A stretch of DNA of 58,088 nt from Deltaproteobacteria bacterium. GTDB taxonomy: Bacteria; Desulfobacterota; DSM-4660; Desulfatiglandales; HGW-15. The stretch covers positions 1 through 58,088 of the forward strand of contig JAFGFM010000064.1 of NCBI GenBank assembly GCA_016931115.1, given 5' to 3'. This document shows positions 16,332-25,085 of this stretch, in pieces. A program made the position numbers and the translations under genes. The first letter of the stretch is position 1; every line of letters begins with the position of its first letter. The notes under the pieces were generated by a model. It saw nothing but the letters and a program-made list of their open reading frames with translations. It was not told the DNA's origin and ran no database searches.

Positions 16332-18170
16332 TTATCTTTCAATGGCAACAGCAAAATCGGCATTGTAATTTAATACCGCCCATGCGGTTTTTGTTTTTGG
16401 GTCAATCCCATAGGTGCCCAGACCATATTCAGGCCTGTATTTTCCTAAGATAAATTTCTTTTTGCCCCCGAAATTTTCATCTACCGCATTAACCCATTTT
16501 CCATTGGCAAAGGTTGCGATCCAGCTCTTGCCTTTTTTTATTGATTGGGTATTGCCTGCTTCAAAGGATATGGAAAGGACATAGATGTCTGTCCTGTTAT
16601 TCATCCCCAACTCAGACATCCCCCATATGGAAAAGATATCGCTTTTCAGTACATTATAATCAGGGGTTTTTACCCAGCCGGTCTCAACCGCCTTTGTAAG
16701 CCCACGTTTATTAGCATCAACAGATGCGCTGTTATTAAATCCATAAAGAATCCTGGTGTTTGTTTTACCATAGCTGTCACTTACAATATTATATGACTCC
16801 CCCTGCGCAACCAGAAAGCCCCTGCCATTAAGGCTGTATCCAAAACTCTCTTTTTTAACAAAATGGAACTCAGGTGCAACACCCTTTGGATATGCTTTAT
16901 TATTTTCACCGAATGGGAAGCTATTGCCTGACTGAAAATCGCCCCTTGAATCAGCATAATAATCTGCTGATAACCTGGGACCGTCTATCGTGTAGATATA
17001 ATATCCTATGTTATTTTCTTCCTGTGAAAGGGATATCTCACGGCTTTTTTGACCATACCATTGGTCAGGTATGGTAACATTACCCTGCCTGTCCTTTTTA
17101 GGGAAAGGGATAGAAGATGGTGAATAAAACTTGGTGCTCAATCCTGCGGCTATTATCTCCTGTATCTGTGAATTGCCATCCGGGCTTTTTACTATTGACC
17201 TGTGATGTATATGGTCATGCGCCCCCAGGTATAGTTTAACCCCGTTTTTATTCATGCTGTCATAAAAGGCGTTTTGACCTTCGGGATTATGGTCCATGCC
17301 ATATGATTCCTGCCCGAAAATGGTGTTCGGATTAAAGGGAGAATCCGTATGGTTCTGGCCCATTGGAGCGCGATGGGCTAAAACAATGGCATGGGTGGTA
17401 TTGCGTCCGGTTTTATTAAGTCTGTCTGTTATCCATTCCTGCTGTGAAGGTATGGGATAGTTAGTGCATGCCTTTGCCCAGTAAGGGTATTTAACCCCAT
17501 TCATTTCCCTCTCGGCTGTTTCGCATTTAATATCTTCTGTGTCCAGGATAACAAATCTGATATTACTCCCATCCGGGCCATAGTCAAAGGAATAGCTCAG
17601 ACCCTCAAGTTCATTGCTGTATTTCCCATCCAGTGTTACAGGGCTTGAAAGATTGGATATGCCGAACATCTCCTTTTGTGTCTGAGGAAAGCTTTCAAGC
17701 ATGGCCTTTATTTCGGCTTCAACAGGGGCATAATTAAAAAGCCATCCATATGTCTCATGGTTACCCCTTACCGGGAAGAGTCCAATACCTGCATCATATA
17801 AGGGTTTTGCAAATTCTGCCCTTGTTGCCATTGCACCTGTTTTGGCCCTGTCAGACAGGTCTCCAAGTGCAATGACAAGTTTGACGCCATGTTTAATGAA
17901 TTCATCATTTACCTGCCTGATCATTGCCCCTGATACAAAATTAGGGTTTGAGGCATCCTCTTCAATTGTCCACTGTGTATCCCCATGCACACCAAATGAC
18001 CATGCATCTGTTGACTGGTATCGACCTCCGCCTTCAGCCAGAGCAAAAGTCGATATATAAAAGAGCATAATAATACTGATAAGTGATGGCCTGGCCATTA
18101 TTTTTATTTTTGCCCTGATCCCAGTCGATTTATTTTCAGTATGATAAGTTTTAAAATTGTGAGATGTCAT
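16332..18170 (-). CDS. Secreted metallophosphoesterase, shorter paralogue
   Basis: A 612-residue calcineurin-like phosphoesterase exported through a signal peptide (hydrophobic residues 28-45, cut after FALA). The metal-site motifs are all present: GDTQ (D64; Q replaces the usual H), GDLSD (D104), GNHE (N137, H138), the histidine in LAHRAPMG and the pair in GAHDHIH. The C-terminal 110 residues (SDIFSIWGMSE to KTAWAVLNYNADFAVA) form a separate conserved block shared with the protein at 22812-25085 and not part of the phosphoesterase fold. The substrate is unknown. AAAGGG eight bases before ATG 18170 supports the start; M25 is an alternative. It lies 69 bases after the HflK-like gene, so it may be the last gene of that operon. 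Confidence 0.88.
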   Translation of the reverse strand: MTSHNFKTYHTENKSTGIRAKIKIMARPSLISIIMLFYISTFALAEGGGRYQSTDAWSFGVHGDTQWTIEEDASNPNFVSGAMIRQVNDEFIKHGVKLVIALGDLSDRAKTGAMATRAEFAKPLYDAGIGLFPVRGNHETYGWLFNYAPVEAEIKAMLESFPQTQKEMFGISNLSSPVTLDGKYSNELEGLSYSFDYGPDGSNIRFVILDTEDIKCETAEREMNGVKYPYWAKACTNYPIPSQQEWITDRLNKTGRNTTHAIVLAHRAPMGQNHTDSPFNPNTIFGQESYGMDHNPEGQNAFYDSMNKNGVKLYLGAHDHIHHRSIVKSPDGNSQIQEIIAAGLSTKFYSPSSIPFPKKDRQGNVTIPDQWYGQKSREISLSQEENNIGYYIYTIDGPRLSADYYADSRGDFQSGNSFPFGENNKAYPKGVAPEFHFVKKESFGYSLNGRGFLVAQGESYNIVSDSYGKTNTRILYGFNNSASVDANKRGLTKAVETGWVKTPDYNVLKSDIFSIWGMSELGMNNRTDIYVLSISFEAGNTQSIKKGKSWIATFANGKWVNAVDENFGGKKKFILGKYRPEYGLGTYGIDPKTKTAWAVLNYNADFAVAIER

Positions 18171-18239
18171 TCATATTACCCTTTAGATTTACAGGTCAAA
18201 TGGATTGCACATTACAGATAATAAGACCTTTTGAGGAGG

Positions 18240-19211
18240 CTAATTAGAAATCAGCCTTAAATCAATAATGCGTTCTTCTCCGGAATTATTAACAAGTATT
18301 AACTTTTTGAGTGCCGGGTATTTCTGCTGAATAAAGTCTAAATACATCCTCTGTCTAGTGATATTTTTTGCCTTACTGTATTCATTAAGCTGCTGTTTGA
18401 AACGGTCCACCTCACCCTGTGCACGGCTTACAACTTCATACTTATACCCCATGGCCTCTTCTTCTATTTGCATGACCATGCCTTTGGTTTTTGGGAGATT
18501 TTCGTTTCTATATGACTCGGCATTATTTATCAGTTCTCTTTTCTGGATCTGCGCATTGATTACACGTTCAAAAAAGGTCCTTACCTCCTTATATGGAGAT
18601 ACTTCTTTGATTTCAATGGCGCTGATACCCAGTCCGCTGTTAAGAAGGTCGAGTTTTTCCTGGGTTGCCATTTTCAAATAAACCTCAACACTCTTTTTCC
18701 CTACTGTAAGAATATCATCCACTGTTTTACCGGCTAAACTGTTTATAGCAGAAGAGCAGGCTATCTGCCTGAGATATTCCTCATTACTTTTAATGTGAAA
18801 CAGATATTTTACCGGATCAATAATATTGTATCTGACTAAAAAATCTATAAAAACAATGTTATTATCACCTGTAATACAATAAGATGAAAGGCCTGTAGCC
18901 TTCCTGAATTCATTTTCTTTTGTGTCTGCCGCCACAAGAGAGAAGTCTTTTATCTCTATGGTATGGGTTGTTTTTACAGGCACCTTGGTGACCGTATCAA
19001 CGGGCCAGGGGAGCCTGTAATGTCCGCCAGGTTCAACCTTTCCATCTATTACCTTGCCAAACCTCTGGACTACCCCGAGTTCACTCTCTGATATCTTGTA
19101 AAACCCTGACAGAAGGTAAACAGCGCATAGCCCGGACACAATAACCAGTAAAAAATATCTAATTGAAGACCTTGTAGTTTCTTGCAGGTGATGTCTGATA
19201 GTCTTAGTCAT
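18240..19211 (-). CDS. HflK-like SPFH/band 7 membrane protein
   Basis: A 323-residue protein with an N-terminal transmembrane helix (about residues 20-38). The SPFH domain begins SELGVVQRFGKVIDGKVEPGGHYRLPWPVD in sequence, then has the typical DFLVRYNIIDP and GLGISAIEIKEVSPYKEV segments and a long coiled coil (about 225-290). In E. coli HflK and HflC form a cage round the FtsH protease. This protein is closer to HflK by its GDNN segment and its order next to an HflC. The operon has two HflK-like members and one HflC, an uncommon count. Six bases separate it from the HflC gene. Confidence 0.85.
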   Translation of the reverse strand: MTKTIRHHLQETTRSSIRYFLLVIVSGLCAVYLLSGFYKISESELGVVQRFGKVIDGKVEPGGHYRLPWPVDTVTKVPVKTTHTIEIKDFSLVAADTKENEFRKATGLSSYCITGDNNIVFIDFLVRYNIIDPVKYLFHIKSNEEYLRQIACSSAINSLAGKTVDDILTVGKKSVEVYLKMATQEKLDLLNSGLGISAIEIKEVSPYKEVRTFFERVINAQIQKRELINNAESYRNENLPKTKGMVMQIEEEAMGYKYEVVSRAQGEVDRFKQQLNEYSKAKNITRQRMYLDFIQQKYPALKKLILVNNSGEERIIDLRLISN

Positions 19212-19217
19212 TTCTTT

Positions 19218-20105
19218 CTACTTTTTACCACCGGTTAATTCTTTTGAATTCAGGTATTCAAACAGTTCGGAATCCGTTGACAATACAAGTGTCGTATTTT
19301 TATCCATAATCTGTGAATATACCTGAAGTGATTTTACAAATTTGAAGAATTCAGGGTCTTCGCTGTATGCCTCGGCATATATCCTTAATGCCTCTTTGTC
19401 ACCTTCACCCTTTATTTCTTCTGACTCCTTATACGCCTTTGCCAAAAGCTCCTTTACCTCTCTGTCAGTGGTAGCCCTGATTTTTGTAGCCTCTTCCTCT
19501 CCTTCAGCAGTATATTTAACCGCCTCTTTGGTTCTTTCAGCCTTCATCCGCTGATATACCGCATTACTTACAACAGAGGGGTATATAATCCTTTTAAGGC
19601 CAACCTGTACAATCTCTATGCCGTATTTTGACATGGTTCTTGTATTGGCTTCATTCTTAAGCCTTTCATATATCTCAGTAAGTTTAACATTTTCAGGTAC
19701 AGTATTAATTATCTTATCAATCTCGTAATCACTCACAATGATCCCCAGTTGCGAATTAACCATATCTCCCAGTTTTAATTTTGCATTCTCTACATTGTTG
19801 AGTGATTGAAAAAACAGTTCAGAATTGTCAAGTTTCCAGGCAATATAACATGTAACAATAACAGGGTTCTTGTCTTTTAATAAAAGCTGTAATGTCTGTG
19901 CCTCATAACAGTTTATCTTACTGTCAAAGGTGTTGATCTTCTGCCAGGGCATTTTTGTGTATAGACCGGCCTCTTCTATTGTCTTAATAGGCCTTCCCCA
20001 CTGGGTTATTATTACATTTGTGCCCTGCTTAACAGTAAACAGTGAGTTGTATGATACTATACAAACAACGATTATTAATAAAAGTATCGGGAATATTTTT
20101 TTCAT
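19218..20105 (-). CDS. HflC-like SPFH/band 7 membrane protein
   Basis: A 295-residue protein with one N-terminal helix (4-22) and an HflC-type SPFH domain: GTNVIITQWGRPI, GLYTKMPWQKINTFD, then GIEIVQVGLKRIIYP and the coiled-coil region AERTKEAVKYTAEGEEEATKI. The EDPEFFKFVKSLQVY segment near the C-terminus is typical of HflC. HflC anchors in the inner membrane and, with HflK, modulates FtsH. It lies between the CDF-SPFH fusion gene (15 bases) and the second HflK-like gene (6 bases), so the three are almost surely cotranscribed and may co-assemble. Confidence 0.9.
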   Translation of the reverse strand: MKKIFPILLLIIVVCIVSYNSLFTVKQGTNVIITQWGRPIKTIEEAGLYTKMPWQKINTFDSKINCYEAQTLQLLLKDKNPVIVTCYIAWKLDNSELFFQSLNNVENAKLKLGDMVNSQLGIIVSDYEIDKIINTVPENVKLTEIYERLKNEANTRTMSKYGIEIVQVGLKRIIYPSVVSNAVYQRMKAERTKEAVKYTAEGEEEATKIRATTDREVKELLAKAYKESEEIKGEGDKEALRIYAEAYSEDPEFFKFVKSLQVYSQIMDKNTTLVLSTDSELFEYLNSKELTGGKK

Positions 20106-20120
20106 GCCTTAATAACCTCT

Positions 20121-21881
20121 TTATTCTTCTGTCTGCCAATCCTCAATGGATGAGATTTCACCTGATTTTAAGTAAAGATTCGGTTTTCCTGTTCTGGGGT
20201 CTATGATTAATTTATCATTTTTACTGAGGGCATCAGCTATATGATTATAATACAATACTTTTCTTATTATTGATCTGGCCTTTTTATAGGATTCCAGTTT
20301 GGATCTATAACCGGTTACAGCCCCCTGGGATTTCAATATCTCTTCATTTACATATGCCTTTGCATCGCTGATGTTGCTATATGCTGTGCCGCGTGATGAT
20401 GGTATCTCCGAGTTCTGATATTCCAGGGCCAGATTGATCGTCTCTTCTTTTATCTGATAGGCTGCGATGACCTCTTCAAAGGACTCGGAGATCTTTATCG
20501 GAGGATGAATATCCTTAACATTGACACTTACAACCTCAAGCCCGGTATTCATTTTATCAAGTTTTTTTTGCAACGTTTCTTCAATATCCTGGTCCATCTC
20601 TTTCCGGTATGTAATGGCAATCTGATAAAATGACTTGGTTGTAAAAACATCCTGTATTGTTTCATAGGCGATATCTTCTATCAATGCCTGTGGATTCGAT
20701 ATGTTGTAATAATAGTTATACAGGTTTTTAATCCTGTAATGAATAATTATATAGGGATTAAGAAAATTGTTATCGCCTGAAATAAAGTGAATCTCTTCGC
20801 CATGAGTCATGCCCCATATAAGGGGTTTTTGTTCTTCCCTGGAAATATTGCCCAAAAATAATTCCTGAAACTGTTTTGTTTTTTCTTTTTTTACCATGTC
20901 TATTGGCCGGGGAAATTTAAAGTGGAAACCGGGCTGCAAGGCTTCATTCGTCACTGGTTTTCCAAAACGTTCAATTATAGCTTCCTCATTCATCTGCACC
21001 TGAAAGCCCATGTCATACAAAATGGTAAATAAGACCAGTGCAATCAGCACATAACCTGAAAATTTTAAAAGCCTGACCGATTGAATAACCAGTCTTGTTT
21101 TCAAGATATCAATACTGTACCTGTTATCTATCCCCCTGATGAACTTAAGATATATCTCCTTTTCAAGTACAGTGTTCAGAATTTCAAGAAACCTGTACTG
21201 CATCCTGAATTCTTTATTTTTGTTATAGAAATGTATAATGATATTAATGATTATCTCTATACCGAATGACAGTATCATGAGTGCAATGGCAAGACTGACC
21301 CATTTATCTATGTTGAATCTGAAATAATAAAGTATAAGAGACACCCCGGTTAAAGAGGAGCAGACCATATCCCCTTTTGAGTGCAGGCCATCTGATATCA
21401 ATGCAGCCGAGTTTTCAGATTTACCGACCTCTGAAAGGAATTTGAACAGAAAATATGAGCCGAGAGATAGGATCAGGAAAATAATACCTGTTAATAATGG
21501 CTTCTGTATTAAAATGGCTTTGGTAGTAAACACCTTAATGATAAGAGTTGCAGAGATAGAGATGAGGACGATACCAATTATTATGGAGGTTGTTACCTCA
21601 ATATTCTCACCGAATATATTTTTTAGAAATCTCTTTAGTTTATTTTTACCAGGGTCATCTGGTGTTTCATACTCAGGTTGAGCCTGCTTTTGCCTTAATA
21701 CAGAGGCGCTTCGCCACAGGGCAAAAAGAACCAGAACAGAGGTTGATATATCACTGAAACTGTGCCATGCCTCGGAAAGTACCGCTATACTGCCTGAGAG
21801 GTAATAGAATATGAACTTCAGGATTGTCAGACTGAGGGTAATTGATATTGCTATAAGTGATGTCCTGATCTTTTTGTTCAT
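20121..21881 (-). CDS. Cation-diffusion-facilitator / HflK-type SPFH fusion protein
   Basis: A 586-residue fusion. Residues 1-230 look like the six-helix membrane domain of a CDF metal transporter: both HxxxD metal-site motifs are present, SEAWHSFSD (H40, D44) in helix 2 and SDGLHSKGD (H167, D171) in helix 5. The usual cytosolic C-terminal dimer domain of CDF proteins is missing. It is replaced by a seventh helix (about 276-292) and an SPFH domain (NEEAIIERFGKPV to GLEVVSVNVKDIHPP) with a coiled-coil tail, as in HflK. The reading frame is continuous, so this is a true fusion and not two adjacent genes. The likely role is metal transport coupled to an SPFH scaffold; which metal is unknown. AGGGC precedes the start. 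Confidence 0.88.
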   Translation of the reverse strand: MNKKIRTSLIAISITLSLTILKFIFYYLSGSIAVLSEAWHSFSDISTSVLVLFALWRSASVLRQKQAQPEYETPDDPGKNKLKRFLKNIFGENIEVTTSIIIGIVLISISATLIIKVFTTKAILIQKPLLTGIIFLILSLGSYFLFKFLSEVGKSENSAALISDGLHSKGDMVCSSLTGVSLILYYFRFNIDKWVSLAIALMILSFGIEIIINIIIHFYNKNKEFRMQYRFLEILNTVLEKEIYLKFIRGIDNRYSIDILKTRLVIQSVRLLKFSGYVLIALVLFTILYDMGFQVQMNEEAIIERFGKPVTNEALQPGFHFKFPRPIDMVKKEKTKQFQELFLGNISREEQKPLIWGMTHGEEIHFISGDNNFLNPYIIIHYRIKNLYNYYYNISNPQALIEDIAYETIQDVFTTKSFYQIAITYRKEMDQDIEETLQKKLDKMNTGLEVVSVNVKDIHPPIKISESFEEVIAAYQIKEETINLALEYQNSEIPSSRGTAYSNISDAKAYVNEEILKSQGAVTGYRSKLESYKKARSIIRKVLYYNHIADALSKNDKLIIDPRTGKPNLYLKSGEISSIEDWQTEE

Positions 21882-21937
21882 ATTTTTGCCCTAGGGTTAT
21901 TCTCTTTATACATTAATTACAGGAGTCATCAAGGGAA

Positions 21938-22675
21938 TTAAAGGTTTTCTCCCTGCTGTTTATAATCCTTTTCTATTTTCAAGAAAAGGTCTTCCCTGAT
22001 TACCTCAATATTTGGACCCTGAATAAACATGCGATATAGGCGATTGTCCTGATCCACCCAGAGAAGTATATTTATCTCATTATCAACCTCAATTTCATAA
22101 TTTTTTATTTTCAATTCTTTATTATCATGGTCGGGGAGTATGGTATTCGAAGGAGTAACCATGATCTTGACGATAGAGGCTGAAGGGAAGAGATAGGTCT
22201 GAATATTCTGATCTCCTCTCTTTTTTTCATCATATTTGCGGATCCAGTAATCAATAGTGTGATAGGAAGTTAAACTGAGCATAGGCATACCCGGATCAAA
22301 AGGTATCTGTTTTACCTCTGATTCTTCCTGGGTTTTATTTGTATTTATGATTTTTCCATCCTCCACTTTAATTTCATATGATGAGTCAGTGTCGGAATCA
22401 TAGGCATAGGAGGAGGGGAATAATTGACCTTTTGGGATTACCATTTTTGTCTTGATTATTCTTTGCTTTTTATCCTTTGCATTTGGCCCGCTATCAAGTG
22501 CCTGCTCAGCGATACATGTCCGGTTACCATTTCTATCGGTTTTTTCATTAACAACCTCTGTGCCTATTTTTTTCCTGTTCATTACTATTATATAGGTCTG
22601 AGAATAGTCCTGCGGGCTACCGCATGAAGCCAAAAATAAAAGGATAAAAATCAGGATAAATTTTCTAATCATCAT
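21938..22675 (-). CDS. Putative lipoprotein, unknown function
   Basis: A 245-residue protein with a lipoprotein signal: hydrophobic residues 5-15 followed by the lipobox LASC (C18). The mature part is rich in beta-prone, charged segments such as YIIVMNRKKIGTEVV and MVIPKGQLFPSSYAYDSD, reminiscent of periplasmic or outer-membrane lipoproteins of the DUF3108/DUF6134 sort; I am not certain of any family. A second ATG three bases downstream has better spacing from GGAG. It is the first gene of the SPFH operon, 56 bases before the CDF-SPFH gene. Confidence 0.7.
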   Translation of the reverse strand: MMIRKFILIFILLFLASCGSPQDYSQTYIIVMNRKKIGTEVVNEKTDRNGNRTCIAEQALDSGPNAKDKKQRIIKTKMVIPKGQLFPSSYAYDSDTDSSYEIKVEDGKIINTNKTQEESEVKQIPFDPGMPMLSLTSYHTIDYWIRKYDEKKRGDQNIQTYLFPSASIVKIMVTPSNTILPDHDNKELKIKNYEIEVDNEINILLWVDQDNRLYRMFIQGPNIEVIREDLFLKIEKDYKQQGENL

Positions 22676-22697
22676 TTCTCCACATAGAAATAAAACC

Positions 22698-22743
22698 GGG
22701 GGCTTGGCCGATACCTCAATAATAAAATATCGGGGAAGCCCCC
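22698..22743. terminator. Long hairpin upstream of the lipoprotein gene
   Basis: A 16-bp stem with two mismatches (GGGGGCTTGGCCGATA against TATCGGGGAAGCCCCC) and a 14-base loop. It lies between the lipoprotein start and the end of the larger phosphoesterase gene. It could end transcription from that gene or act in the lipoprotein leader. Confidence 0.6.
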
Positions 22744-22773
22744 TTCAGGGTAAATATTTTGGTATTAAACTTT

Positions 22774-22805
22774 TTACATCCATGTTTTTAAAAACATGGA
22801 TGTAA
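22774..22805. terminator. Perfect 32-bp palindrome after the phosphoesterase gene
   Basis: Two 16-base arms, TTACATCCATGTTTTT and its exact complement, abut with no loop. It begins six bases past the stop codon of the larger phosphoesterase gene. The position suggests a terminator, although no U-tract follows on the minus strand. Confidence 0.6.
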
Positions 22806-22811
22806 TATCAC

Positions 22812-25085
22812 TTACCTTTTAAACTGAACAGTATTTATTCCACCAGCTACAGCAAAGTCAGCATTGTAATTCAAAACCGCCCAGGCTGTCTTTGTTTTTG
22901 GATCAATACCATATGTACCAAGACCATATTTAGATTTATATGGACCAAGTACAAACCTCTTTTTGCCACCAAAATTTTCATTGACGGCATTTTTCCATTT
23001 TCCATTTACATATGTCGCAATACCGATATTGCCGGCGCCAAGAAGAGTCATTCTATTAAAATCAAAGGTCATTGAAAGCACATAGTTATCTGTTTTATCT
23101 GCCTCTCCTATTTCTGACATGCCCCAGATTGAAAAAATATCACTCTTCAGGTCATTCTTAACTACATTTTTATACCATTTGTTCCAGAATTTATTCCAGG
23201 GATTTTTCCAGTAACGATTCCAGAAATGCTTCCTGTGGGGTGTACTCTTGTCATCCGGGTTTGCTATCCAGCCTGTATTTACCAGCTTGTTCAATGCACG
23301 GGGAGCACTTATAATGCCTTGTTTGTATACAGGCTTTCCATCATTATCAACAACAGGGTTCCCATCAGCATCTACTTCTTGTACATAGATCGGCTCCCCT
23401 TTTGAATCAAATAGAAGATTTCCATTATCATCAACAGCTTGTATCGAACCTGTTACAGTGGGAGTTTCATCTTTTGTTGAACTGTTGTTTGTCCCATCAA
23501 GGATTTTGGCAGCAGTACCTCCAAAACTGTCTTTTACGACTTTATAGGAACCATTCTGCGCTATCAGGAACTGCTTTCCGTTTGTGCTATACCCAAATGA
23601 TTCCTGCTTTACAAAGTCAAGATCAGGTAAATAAAGAGGATTATTCGCTTCTATAATTTCACCAGTTTCTTCATCTATGACATCCTGTCCGTGTGGATAG
23701 TCATCATTATCCTGAAAATCTCCGGTTGAATCCGCATAATAATCAACGTTTACACGTGGCCCGTCAATTGTGTAAATGTAGTAGCCGACATTATAAAGAT
23801 CCTGCGAAATCTGGGTCTCACGCTGCTTAGTGTAGCTGAAGCTATCCAGGCTCCCTGGCCCATAAAATTTTGTACTGCCTGCCATGTGAATAATCTGCTG
23901 TATTTGGTAATCCCCAGGTTTGCCCTTAATCAATTCATTATTTTCATCTAATGCAGGACTGGTAACAAGGGCGCGGTTATGGAGATGGTCATGACCAGAA
24001 AGCATATATCTTACACCATTATCAGCAAGGCTCTTGTAGAATGGAATCTGTGTTTGGGGTTTTGAAGCTGGGCTGCTGCCAAAAAAACCATCTGCATGAT
24101 TAGTTCCCATGAGACCTCTGTGAGACAAAACAAATGCATGCTCTGTACCACGGGTATTTATATCCAACTGAGCGCTTATCCACTCCTGCTGCATACCAGG
24201 CCAGAATTCAGTACCATTAATATCGTATTTCACTTTTGCAATAAAGGTTTCAAATGGGTAAGTTTTTTCATAACCATAAAAATTAGTCGAAGGTTTCGGT
24301 GAAGTACCTGAGGTGCTTATACGATAATATGCGCCCTCTTTGACTGAGCCACCAGGCACAGTTGCTGTAGCCTTATAAACAATCCAACCCAAATAATACC
24401 ATGCCTCACCATATTTTTCCGGATTGTAATCATCATCTATAGGTTCATCTTCAATTTTAGTCTCCTTAAAATATGTTGCCTCAACATCAACAATAACGAA
24501 CCGGGCATTGTTCCCTTCATCACCATAATCAAAAGAGTAGCTAAGTCCCTTCAGAAGATCATCAGTTGATGATGGCCAACTAAAATTTGTTGCACCAAAG
24601 GTATTTGAAAGATTCTGGGTCTGGGGGAATGCGGCTTTATAGCCAGGAATATTCACAACATACTCAGTATCTCGGCCATAAAGATAACCATAGGTTTCAT
24701 GGTTACCGCGCAGGGGGAAAAACCCTATTCCAGCATCAAACAATGGCTGTGCGGCTGCTGCGCGGGCTGCCATACCATCATCACCAGCTCTGTCAGTCAG
24801 GTCACCAACCTGAATTACAAACTTTACACCATTATCAATAAACTCATCTTCGATTGCCCTGGCAAGGGCTGCGCTAACGTATTCCGGGTTTGCTCCTTCC
24901 GGATCTTCACTGTTTGTCCATTGAGTATCTGCCATTACACCAAATGACCATGGATCCACCTCATATCTACCACCGCCAGCGGCAAATATAAGTGATGAGA
25001 AAACCAGTGACAGGATCGTGGTCATCATCATAGTCCTGGCAAGGATTCCCCATTTGTTATTGTTTTTATAAACCTGTTTTGACAT
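22812..25085 (-). CDS. Secreted metallophosphoesterase, larger paralogue
   Basis: A 757-residue exported calcineurin-like phosphoesterase. I start it at ATG 25085 (MSKQVYKNN), which has GAGGAGG upstream; an earlier GTG at 25142 lacks one. A signal peptide ends near FAAGGGRY. Motifs: ADTQ, GDLTD, GNHE, LSHRGLMG and GHDHLH, matching the 612-residue paralogue and again with Q in place of the first H. Compared with that paralogue it has three insertions: one of about 60 residues after the third motif, a pair of 20-residue aspartate/glycine repeats (DNA 23319-23438), and a tryptophan/lysine-rich tract coded by a 12-base tandem repeat (23182-23229). The last 110 residues match the paralogue closely. 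Substrate unknown. Confidence 0.88.
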   Translation of the reverse strand: MSKQVYKNNNKWGILARTMMMTTILSLVFSSLIFAAGGGRYEVDPWSFGVMADTQWTNSEDPEGANPEYVSAALARAIEDEFIDNGVKFVIQVGDLTDRAGDDGMAARAAAAQPLFDAGIGFFPLRGNHETYGYLYGRDTEYVVNIPGYKAAFPQTQNLSNTFGATNFSWPSSTDDLLKGLSYSFDYGDEGNNARFVIVDVEATYFKETKIEDEPIDDDYNPEKYGEAWYYLGWIVYKATATVPGGSVKEGAYYRISTSGTSPKPSTNFYGYEKTYPFETFIAKVKYDINGTEFWPGMQQEWISAQLDINTRGTEHAFVLSHRGLMGTNHADGFFGSSPASKPQTQIPFYKSLADNGVRYMLSGHDHLHNRALVTSPALDENNELIKGKPGDYQIQQIIHMAGSTKFYGPGSLDSFSYTKQRETQISQDLYNVGYYIYTIDGPRVNVDYYADSTGDFQDNDDYPHGQDVIDEETGEIIEANNPLYLPDLDFVKQESFGYSTNGKQFLIAQNGSYKVVKDSFGGTAAKILDGTNNSSTKDETPTVTGSIQAVDDNGNLLFDSKGEPIYVQEVDADGNPVVDNDGKPVYKQGIISAPRALNKLVNTGWIANPDDKSTPHRKHFWNRYWKNPWNKFWNKWYKNVVKNDLKSDIFSIWGMSEIGEADKTDNYVLSMTFDFNRMTLLGAGNIGIATYVNGKWKNAVNENFGGKKRFVLGPYKSKYGLGTYGIDPKTKTAWAVLNYNADFAVAGGINTVQFKR
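23182..23229. repeat. 12-bp tandem repeat inside the phosphoesterase gene
   Basis: Four contiguous 12-base units, each beginning TTCCAG, lie in frame. On the minus strand they encode four-residue steps HFWN-RYWK-NPWN-KFWN, placing a tryptophan every fourth residue. The phosphoesterase paralogue at 16332-18170 lacks this tract. Confidence 0.85.

Noticed and set aside
20121-21881. Two separate adjacent genes (CDF and HflK) joined by a missed frameshift
   Set aside because: The frame is continuous through the junction, with an additional transmembrane helix and no internal stop or restart signal.
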